Positions 23,978-31,191 of a stretch of 64,000 nt of DNA are shown here, one piece after another. The DNA comes from CAUSKK01 sp963532425 (GTDB lineage: Bacteria > Pseudomonadota > Gammaproteobacteria > Cardiobacteriales > Cardiobacteriaceae): the NCBI GenBank assembly GCA_963532425.1, contig CAUSKK010000012.1, forward strand, positions 1 through 64,000, read 5' to 3'. The notes under the pieces were generated by a model that saw nothing but the letters and a program-made list of their open reading frames with translations, was not told the DNA's origin and did no database searches. Both the position numbers and the translations under genes were made by a program. Numbering within the stretch: position 1 is the first letter of the stretch; the number at the start of each line of letters is the position of its first letter.

Positions 23978-26248
23978 ATGACCCTTCCCCCTACAGGCCG
24001 CCGCCCGAAGCGCTTCCTCCCCCTGGCCCTGCTGCTGGCCCTGCCGGCCGGCGCCGTGGAAAAGGTGCTGGGCGGCTTTAAGGTCGCCAACGAGCAGCTC
24101 TACCCCTTCCAACTGCGCCTGCTGATTGACCGGCCCGACCAGCAGGCCCAGTGCGGCGGCACCCTGATTGCGCCGAACTGGGTGCTCACCGCCGCCCACT
24201 GTCTGGAGCGCGTGCCCGGCGGCGAGGACTATGTGGCGCCGGAGAAAATCAGCGTGGCCGGCGGCAGCGTGCACGTGAACCGGCTCCCGAAGCTCACCCG
24301 GGTGGAGCGCTTCCACATCGCCCCCGACCGGCAGCCGGGTCGGAAGACTCCCCTTGGCGATTTGGCCCTGCTCCGGCTGTCGAAGCCCCTACCGTTGGAG
24401 CCCATCGCCCTGGCCGCCGCCGACAGCCAGTGGGAACGCAGTGCCCACAGCGAACTCAAGGTGCTGGGCTGGGGGGCCGAGAGCGAGGGCGGGCCTCCGG
24501 TTCAGCAGCTGCAGATTGCCAGCCTGCCGCTGCAGCCCGACGGCAGCGGCTGTGGCCGGGATTTTGACCCGGAAAAACAAATCTGCGCCGGGGTGCTGGC
24601 GGGCGGCCGGGACAGCTGTCGCGGCGACAGCGGCGGGCCCCTGTTCCGGGGCCTGGGCCTGCTCGATGCGGCGCCGGTGCAATACGGCGTCGTCGCGGCG
24701 GGCCGGGGCTGTGGCCGGCCGGGCCAGGCGGGCTTCTACACCCGGGTGGCCTACTACATTCCCTGGATTCAGGAAATGATGGGGGCCGAGGCCTCGGCGC
24801 TGCGCCTCCAGCGCGAGGAGGACGCCCCGGCGCCGGATTTACCCCGAGCGGCCCCGGGCGACCGGGCCCTGCTCATCGGCGTGGGCAGCTACTATCTGAA
24901 CCGGCTCAATCTGGACGGCCCAGCCCAGGACGTGGCCCAGATGGAGCGCTTCCTCGTCGCCAAAATGGGTTTCGCGCCGGAGCAGATACTCAGCCTGACC
25001 GACGCGGCCGCCACCCGCCAGCACATTGAAAACGCCATCAATGACTGGCTCATCGGCCAGAGCACGCCCGGCAGCCGGGTGTGGCTCTACTTCAGCGGCC
25101 ACGGCAGCTATATGCCCGACTGGGACGGCGACGAGACCAAGGACCGGCTCGATGACCGGGTGGGCGTGGCCGTGGACGAGACCCTGCTCCCCTATGACAC
25201 CGAGCTACTCTCCATCGCCCAGCTCGGCAGGAAGAAACGGCCGTTGCCCCTGACCGGCAACCACATCAGCGACGACGATGTCTATGGCTGGCTCCAGCGC
25301 CTGGCCGACCGCCAAGTTACGGTGCTCCTCGATTCCTGCCACGCCGGCACGGCCACCCGGGCCCCGGGCGGCCAGAGCAAATCGGCGGTGAGCACGCTGC
25401 TGGCGGCGGTGCCCGGTGTGGAGACGGTGAAGGTGCGCTACCCGCTGCGCGTGCCGCAGAAGCCGCTGCTGAAAAAACCGCTGCCCCAGGTCATCAGCTG
25501 GAGCGCCGTCCGCTCCCACCAGCTCGCCATTAGCCTGCCGCCGGGCCTGTTCACCAGCGCCTTCATCGCGGGCGCCGAGGGGGCCGCCGATGCCAATGGC
25601 GACGGCGACATCAGCCACGCCGAATTGCACGCCTACATCGCCGACTATTACCGCCAACAGGGCTTCAACATCGAACCGGTGCTGGAAATGGCCGCCGGCC
25701 GCGAGGGCCAGAGCCTCTTCACCCGCACCCCGCTAAGCGGGCCCAGCGCCACTTTGGCCACGGCCCTGGCCCCGGAAAATCCCCACGGCCTGCGGTTGGC
25801 CGTCGTCGATGAGCACGGCGCGCCGGTGGCCGAGCCGCCCTACTGTGCCCAGGCGCCCTGCCCCAAATATCAGGTGCAGCTGGAGAGTGAGAAGGACGGC
25901 CTGCTGCTGGTCTATCTGCTCGACGACGACGGCCACAATAGCCAGCTGTTCCCCAATCCCCTGTTCAAACAGCTTCCGGCCGAGCTCAGGGCCGGCGAGC
26001 GCCGCATACTGCCAATAAATTTTGAACTGTCGTCGCCGGCCCCGGGCCTGCTGCTGGCTATCCTGCTCGACCCGGCCGAGGCCGACAACCACCGGCGCCT
26101 GGCCGAGCGCTTCGGCCGAGGCCGCGATTTCCACGCTCTGGATTTGCGGGCGGCGGTCAGTAATCGCGACGGCATCCTGCTCGACGGCGGCCAGGACACC
26201 CGGGCCTCCATCGTTCAAATTCCCCTGTTGCAAAAGGAAAAACCATGA
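23978..26248 (+). CDS. Trypsin-caspase fusion protease with DUF4384-like tail
   Basis: This encodes 756 residues. The signal peptide contains PKRFLPLALLLALPAGA, whose KRF comes from a GAAGCGCTTC palindrome. Lys29-Val30-Leu-Gly-Gly looks like a trypsinogen activation site. The S1 domain (30-265) has His74 (TAAHC), Asp128 (GDLALL) and Ser218 (GDSGGP). Asp212, six residues before Ser218, predicts Arg/Lys specificity. The caspase-like domain (about 287-590) has His375 (FSGHGS) and Cys454 (LDSCHAG), plus a full EF-hand-type loop at 538-549 (DANGDGDISHAE). Residues 600-756 resemble DUF4384 (DGLLLVYLLDDDG...LFPNP). It overlaps the serpin gene by ATGA. It is probably a secreted two-protease zymogen. 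Confidence 0.9.
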   Translation: MTLPPTGRRPKRFLPLALLLALPAGAVEKVLGGFKVANEQLYPFQLRLLIDRPDQQAQCGGTLIAPNWVLTAAHCLERVPGGEDYVAPEKISVAGGSVHVNRLPKLTRVERFHIAPDRQPGRKTPLGDLALLRLSKPLPLEPIALAAADSQWERSAHSELKVLGWGAESEGGPPVQQLQIASLPLQPDGSGCGRDFDPEKQICAGVLAGGRDSCRGDSGGPLFRGLGLLDAAPVQYGVVAAGRGCGRPGQAGFYTRVAYYIPWIQEMMGAEASALRLQREEDAPAPDLPRAAPGDRALLIGVGSYYLNRLNLDGPAQDVAQMERFLVAKMGFAPEQILSLTDAAATRQHIENAINDWLIGQSTPGSRVWLYFSGHGSYMPDWDGDETKDRLDDRVGVAVDETLLPYDTELLSIAQLGRKKRPLPLTGNHISDDDVYGWLQRLADRQVTVLLDSCHAGTATRAPGGQSKSAVSTLLAAVPGVETVKVRYPLRVPQKPLLKKPLPQVISWSAVRSHQLAISLPPGLFTSAFIAGAEGAADANGDGDISHAELHAYIADYYRQQGFNIEPVLEMAAGREGQSLFTRTPLSGPSATLATALAPENPHGLRLAVVDEHGAPVAEPPYCAQAPCPKYQVQLESEKDGLLLVYLLDDDGHNSQLFPNPLFKQLPAELRAGERRILPINFELSSPAPGLLLAILLDPAEADNHRRLAERFGRGRDFHALDLRAAVSNRDGILLDGGQDTRASIVQIPLLQKEKP

Positions 26249-28071
26249 TGAAACCCAGCCTTTCTCCCCTGCTGCTGGCGGCCCTGCTGGCCCCGGCGCT
26301 AGGCGCCTACGGCCCGACCCCGGCCCGGAACGACGAAGCGCTTCGCTCTAGCCAACCCACAACGGTGGCGACAACCAACGAAGCGCTTCCCTCCAGCCAA
26401 CCCACGCCGGCGGCAAAACCAGCCCGGAACAACGAAGCGCTTCAATCCCATTCAGCCCATTCAACGGCGCCCCCGGCCCGGAATGGTGAAGCGCTTCGCT
26501 CCAGCCAACCCACGCCGGCGGCAAAACCAGCCTGGAACGGCGAAGCGCTTCCCTCTGGCTCAGCCGGCCCGATGGTTCAGAACAACGAAGCGCTTCACTC
26601 TGGCCAAGCCGTGGCGACAGTAAACCCAGCCCGAAAAGACGAAGCGCTTCGGTCTAGCCAACCCCAGCCGCCGGCAGTAGCAACGAACCCGGTGGCACCA
26701 CACGGCCCGTCGGCGCAGCAAGCCCAAGCGCTTCAGTTCAACGGCCGGGCGGGGGCCACGCCGACGGCAGTAACGAACGAAGCGCTTCCCTCTGGCTCAG
26801 CCGGCCCAATGGTTCAGAACAACGAAGCGCTTCACTCTGGCCAAGCAATAAGTAACGAAGCGCTTCACTCTGGCCAAGCCGCGCCGGCCGCCCCGGCCAT
26901 TCCCACCAGCGCCGAACTGCCCTTCGGCACCCTGGCCGACCGTATCCGGGCCGCCCAGCACCGCCAGGCCGAAAGTGCCGCCCACAACGTGGCCGTGCTG
27001 GAAAGCGGCGCCGTGCCGATGCTGAATCAGGCCAGCGACCGGCTGCTGGAACGGCTGGCCGCCGCTAAAACGGAAAACCCCGTGGTCAGCGGGCCGGGGG
27101 TGGCGCTGCTGCTGCAGCAGGTGGCCGACGGGGCCCGGGGCCCGAGCCAGACGGAAATCCAGCGCTGGCTGGCGGTAAAAAACCAGCCGTCGGCCCGGCT
27201 CGAAGGGCTGCTCGCCCAGCAGGATTCGGCCCTGCAACAGGCCGGGGCCCTGCTGATTCCCCGGGCCGAGGCGGTGCTGCCGGACTACCGCGCCGGGCTG
27301 GAACGGGCCGGTTTTGTGCTGGCCGCCGACGTGGCGGAGCTGAACCAGCGGGTGGCCGCCCTCAGCCACCAGCAAATCCCCCGGCTGCTGGAGCGCCTCG
27401 ACCCGGGGGTCAGTCTGGTGCTGGTGCACGGTCTGCACTTCGCCGCCCCCTGGGCCGAACCCTTCGACCCGGCCCGCACCCAGCCCCGGCCCTTCCGGCC
27501 GCTGCAGGGGAGCAAAATCACGGTGCCGATGATGGAAAAAACGCTGAATCTGCGCCGGCTGGACGACCGCCACGCCCGGCTCCAGGCCGTGGCCCTGCCC
27601 TTCGCCGGCGACTATGTGCTGCTGCTGGCCCGGCCCGACCAACCCAGCACCGCCAGCCTTCGCGACGCCGGCCGCTGGCTGAGCCAGCACCAGGCCGAGC
27701 TGCTGAACGCCGAACCGCGCCCGCTGAAGCTGGGCCTGCCGCGCTGGCAGCTGCGCCGGGAAAATCCGCTGGTGGCGACGCTCCAGGCCGAGGGCATTCG
27801 CACCGTCTTTGGCATCAAGGCCGACCTGGGCGGCATCGGTCCGGATTTGCGCGTCGGCGATGTGCGCCAGACGCTGAGCCTGAGCATCGACGAACAGGGC
27901 GGCCGCGCCGACGTGGCCACGGTGACGGAAATCGTCCCGCGCAGTGCCAGCCTGGCGCCGCCGCCGGAACTCTGGCTGGACCGGCCCTTTGTCTATGCGC
28001 TGGTGGCCCAGTCCAACGGCCTGACCCTGCTCAAGGGCCAGCTGCACCGGCCCGTGGGAGTCCAGCCATGA
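26245..28071 (+). CDS. Exported serpin with palindrome-built N-terminal linker
   Basis: This encodes 608 residues. The signal peptide is MMKPSLSPLLLAALLAPALGA. Residues 25-225 are Pro/Ala/Ser-rich with ten EAL units, each written by GAAGCGCTTC. Residues about 230-608 are a full-size serpin: VSGPGVALLLQQVADGA, LVLVHGLHFAAPWAEPFDP, VPMM, LPFAGDYVLLLA, VFGIKADLGGI, then LSIDEQG, a reactive loop, and LDRPFVYALV. Aligned without gaps to alpha-1-antitrypsin, the loop gives P1-P1' Arg566-Ser567, as in antithrombin. The hinge is GGRADVA; Asp at P11 is unusual, so inhibitory ability needs testing. It overlaps both the protease and OmpA-like genes by ATGA. The likely target is the neighbouring trypsin domain. 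Confidence 0.9.
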   Translation: MMKPSLSPLLLAALLAPALGAYGPTPARNDEALRSSQPTTVATTNEALPSSQPTPAAKPARNNEALQSHSAHSTAPPARNGEALRSSQPTPAAKPAWNGEALPSGSAGPMVQNNEALHSGQAVATVNPARKDEALRSSQPQPPAVATNPVAPHGPSAQQAQALQFNGRAGATPTAVTNEALPSGSAGPMVQNNEALHSGQAISNEALHSGQAAPAAPAIPTSAELPFGTLADRIRAAQHRQAESAAHNVAVLESGAVPMLNQASDRLLERLAAAKTENPVVSGPGVALLLQQVADGARGPSQTEIQRWLAVKNQPSARLEGLLAQQDSALQQAGALLIPRAEAVLPDYRAGLERAGFVLAADVAELNQRVAALSHQQIPRLLERLDPGVSLVLVHGLHFAAPWAEPFDPARTQPRPFRPLQGSKITVPMMEKTLNLRRLDDRHARLQAVALPFAGDYVLLLARPDQPSTASLRDAGRWLSQHQAELLNAEPRPLKLGLPRWQLRRENPLVATLQAEGIRTVFGIKADLGGIGPDLRVGDVRQTLSLSIDEQGGRADVATVTEIVPRSASLAPPPELWLDRPFVYALVAQSNGLTLLKGQLHRPVGVQP

Positions 28072-29171
28072 AGCGGCTCATTCTGGGGCTGGCCCTGGCC
28101 GGGCCGCTGGGGGCCGCCGACTGCCCGGCCCTGCTGGCGCAGCTGGAACGGCAACGGGACGAGCCGGCGGCGGCGCTGGCCACCTACCGTCAGGCCGATG
28201 AGGAGCTGTGTTTCAGCAGTCCCAGCATGGCGGACAGCCAGCGGCGGGCGCTGCTGGCCCGCTGGGAGGAACGGCTTTTCCGCCACATCTTCGCCGGCGC
28301 GGCCATCGACATGGAAGAACCCCAGAGCCGGCGCCTGCTGGCGGTGCAGGCGGAAATTCGCCAGGGCGCCTCGTTTGTGAGCGGTTCCGAGGACTGGCCC
28401 ATGCTGCTGCTGCTGGCCCTGCTGGACGTCAACACCAGGTACAAAGATTTCACCGGTGAGGAGATGCAACAGCGCCTGGACAGCGTCATCGCCGGCTATC
28501 TGCGCGATGCCGAGGCCGACCAGCTGCCGGACCATATCCCCGGCCGGCTGGGGGAGTTTCTACTAATCCTTCGTCAAACCCAGCTGCTGCTGATTAAAGA
28601 GGAGCAGTACCAGCGGCTAAAGCACAAACGCGGCGGCGGCGACAGTGAACTGACCCGACTCGCCCTGCTGCTGATGAAAAACCGGCGCGGCGGCGTGCTC
28701 AGCAGTTCCGAGGAGCAGCCGGCCGGCCTTATCAATAAAACGCCCATTCGTTTCAAATATGACAGCGTCGAGCTCAACCCGCAGGGCGAGGCCGAATACC
28801 GGGAGAATCTGCCCATCATGCGCGCCAACAGCACCGAGCGGATTTTCCTCGTTGGCCACACGGACACCAGCGGGACGGCCGAATATAACTGCTGGCTGTC
28901 CCAGTGCCGGGTTGAGGCCCTGCGCAAGCGGCTGGTGGCCGACGGGGTGCCGGCGGAGCAGATTTCGGTGGACTGGGCCGGCGAAAACATTCCCCTGGAC
29001 TTTGGCATCGCCCAGGCCTTTCTCCGCGACATTGCGGTGGAGAGCAAGAACGGCGAGGCGGCCCGACGGCGGGTGGAATACGAGACCAACGGCGACCTAC
29101 TGCGCCAGAAATACGAGGGCCGGCTCTGTCCCCACACCCCGGCCCCCGAGGGGCGCCAGTGCCCCCACTAG
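28068..29171 (+). CDS. Exported OmpA-like protein
   Basis: This encodes 367 residues with signal peptide MKRLILGLALAGPLGAADC and no clear lipobox. Residues 20-215 are helical. Residues about 225-345 are an OmpA C-terminal (peptidoglycan-binding) domain: IRFKYDSVELNPQGEAEYRENL, then LVGHTDTSGTAEYNCWLSQCRVEALRKRLV, then RRRVEYE. The paired cysteines in the last helix (NCWLSQC) are unusual. It is coupled to the serpin gene by ATGA and ends the operon. It probably tethers or senses at the cell wall for the protease/serpin pair. Confidence 0.85.
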   Translation: MKRLILGLALAGPLGAADCPALLAQLERQRDEPAAALATYRQADEELCFSSPSMADSQRRALLARWEERLFRHIFAGAAIDMEEPQSRRLLAVQAEIRQGASFVSGSEDWPMLLLLALLDVNTRYKDFTGEEMQQRLDSVIAGYLRDAEADQLPDHIPGRLGEFLLILRQTQLLLIKEEQYQRLKHKRGGGDSELTRLALLLMKNRRGGVLSSSEEQPAGLINKTPIRFKYDSVELNPQGEAEYRENLPIMRANSTERIFLVGHTDTSGTAEYNCWLSQCRVEALRKRLVADGVPAEQISVDWAGENIPLDFGIAQAFLRDIAVESKNGEAARRRVEYETNGDLLRQKYEGRLCPHTPAPEGRQCPH

Positions 29172-29194
29172 GCCGGGAGGCCGGCGGGCCTTTT
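29170..29194 (+). terminator. Possible terminator after the serpin operon
   Basis: AGGCC and GGCCT flank a GC-rich loop followed by TTTT right after the OmpA-like gene. The stem is short and the call is weak. Confidence 0.35.
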
Positions 29195-29199
29195 GATTG

Positions 29200-30853
29200 G
29201 GAGCGCTTCGTTCTGCCCAAATGCCGAAGCGCTTCCTTTTCCCCGCCCTCGTTCCTGCGAAGCGCTTCGCGCCCAGAAAGGACAAAGCGCTTCAAGCTGG
29301 AGAAATGGATTCAGACGAAGCGCTTCGGGGTTAGCACGGCCAACGTTAAAGCGAGGCCGTTCTTCGTTTTGCCCGGCCCAATGGGGGGAGCGCTTCGTTC
29401 TCGTCCTTCAGGCTTTTACTTCCAGTGAAGCGCTTCGGCCGGGAGGAATCGTTCTGACCGAAGCGCTTCGTTCTGTTTTGGAGGGAAGCGCTTCCTTCCG
29501 CCCACTCCCGTCGCGTGATGAACCTCTGCCGGGTCGGGCAAGAAGGCCAAATCCCACTGTCTGCCAATGCCGAAGCGCTTCGTTCCCGGAAAAGGTGAAA
29601 CGATAAAGCGCTTCCCGTCAGGCTAAGACCAAATTCTGCCGCCGCTGAAACCGAAGCGCTTCGTTCCAACGAAAAAGGAGGAAGCGCTTCCTTTTTGTCG
29701 CCGTTTTCCCAACCGAAGCGCTTCCTTCCAAAGGACGGGCTTTAAACCCGCCGGGGCCGGGGCCGTCCGAAGGGGAAGCGCTTCACTGCTAAGACGATTC
29801 TCGGCGCCCCGGCCCGTTTTCATTTCAAACCGTCAAAAAGGGGGAGCGCTTCGTTCTCGTCCTTCAGACTTTTACTTCCAATGAAGCGCTTCGGCCGGGG
29901 GAAATTGTTTCGGTCGAAGCGCTTCCGACTGAAAAGGCTATCTCCAATGAAGCGCTTCGGTAGTTGAGCCAAGAGGAAGCGCTTCGGACAGATGAAAACC
30001 GTAAAACGCTGCCGGCCGGAAAAGTCGTTCTCGACGAAGCGCTTCGTTCCCAGAAAAGGCGAAACGAAGAAGCGCTTCAATCGGGAACTCGGCTTCAAAA
30101 GAGAAGCGCTTCCTTCTGGTGGTTCAGAGTGAAGTGCTTCGTTCCGTTTTGGAGGGAAGCGCTTCGGGCTGGAGAAATCGTTCCAACCGAAGCGCTTCGG
30201 GGTTAGCACGGCCAACGTTAAAGCAAGGCCATTCTTTGTTTTGCCCGGCCCAATGGGGGGAGCGCTTCGTTCTGTTTTAGAGGGGAGCGCTTCGTTCTCG
30301 TCCCCAGAACTTTTACTTCCAGTGAAGCGCTTCGGGCTGAGGCAGTCGCTCCAACCGAAGCGCTTCGGTCGCACCCGCTGGATTTTTAAATGAAGCGCTT
30401 CCTTCCCAAAGATGACCAAACAACAAAGCACTTCCATCAGTTAAAAGGGGAGCGCTTCGGCCCGGGGAAAATCGCTCCAACCGAAGCGCTTCGGGGCCAG
30501 CGGCTATTGGCAGCGCTGGCCGGGCCCGAAGGGGAAGTGCTTCTCTCCGGGCTGGGGCGGAAGACCAAATCCCGCCGCCCGCTGATGTCGAAGTGCTTCC
30601 AACTGAAAAGGCTGTCTCCAACGAAACGCTTCGGTGATTGAGCCAAGGGGAAGCGCTTTCGGCCGGGGGAAATTGTTTCGGTCGAAGCGCTTCGTTCTGT
30701 TTTGGAGGGGAGCGCTTTCTTAATTTAAGGGGCGGTGGCTCTGGCCCTTTGGGCTAGCCAAGAAGAGGAGCGCTTCGGCCGGGAGGAATCGTTCTGACCG
30801 AAGCCGTTGCTGCGCGACTACGTCGCCTGCTGCGCTTCTTGCAGAAGCGCTTC
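29200..30853. repeat. GAAGCGCTTC array 2
   Basis: This 1.65-kb region has dozens of exact and near-exact copies and no supportable gene. Larger blocks recur inside it: a stretch with GTTAGCACGGCCAACGTTAA and CCCGGCCCAATGGGGGGAGC occurs at about 29331 and again at about 30202, and CTTTTACTTCCAxTGAAGCG occurs at about 29411, 29868 and 30309. The array has therefore grown by copying multi-repeat segments. A fragment of the 98-bp family lies near 30795-30835. Confidence 0.93.
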
Positions 30854-30883
30854 GTTGGCTAGGCCGGGCGGAAACGGCAGCCA

Positions 30884-30912
30884 CAAAAAAGCCGGACGAG
30901 CACCGTCCGGCG
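30884..30912 (-). terminator. Rho-independent terminator
   Basis: On the minus strand, GCCGGAC GGTGCTC GTCCGGC TTTTTT follows the small lipoprotein gene at about 20 bases. Confidence 0.85.
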
Positions 30913-30930
30913 GGGGAGAAAGCGAAGGAA

Positions 30931-31116
30931 CTAGTTGTCCTTGATGGCCTCCAGGGTCTCCACCTTCTTGTCGATTTCCTGGTTCATCACCTCCAGCTTT
31001 TTCTCGGCGTGCTGCTTGTTCTGGTTAAGCACGTTCTCGTGCACCTCCTGATGGTTGGGGTCATCGCAGCCGACCAGCAGCAGGGCGCCCAGACTCAGTA
31101 CGAGGATTTTTTTCAT
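30931..31116 (-). CDS. Small lipoprotein, coiled-coil
   Basis: This encodes 61 residues with lipoprotein signal MKKILVLSLGALLLVGC and Cys17. The mature part is one charged helix rich in Glu, Lys, Asn and Gln, suited to a coiled coil (QNKQHAEKKLEVMNQEIDKK). CTGGAG lies upstream of the ATG. It could be an Lpp-like or entericidin-like small envelope lipoprotein, but there is no C-terminal Lys/Arg as in Lpp. It lies 75 bases downstream of mfd. Confidence 0.72.
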   Translation of the reverse strand: MKKILVLSLGALLLVGCDDPNHQEVHENVLNQNKQHAEKKLEVMNQEIDKKVETLEAIKDN

Positions 31117-31191
31117 GGCTAAACTCCAGTGGTTAAAGATAAATGGGCCAGAGCAAAACGGCGGCCAGGGCGCTACGGGGCACCAAAAAAA

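Noticed and set aside
29820..30437. 205-codon minus-strand frame in array 2 (and similar frames in all arrays)
   Set aside because: It consists of KRF, EAL and SAS repeats that arise because GAAGCGCTTC has no stop in any frame on either strand. No ribosome site, signal peptide or domain.
29200..30853. DNA uptake sequence array
   Set aside because: Known uptake sequences are short but not palindromic and are not packed into kilobase arrays; no competence genes are in the window.
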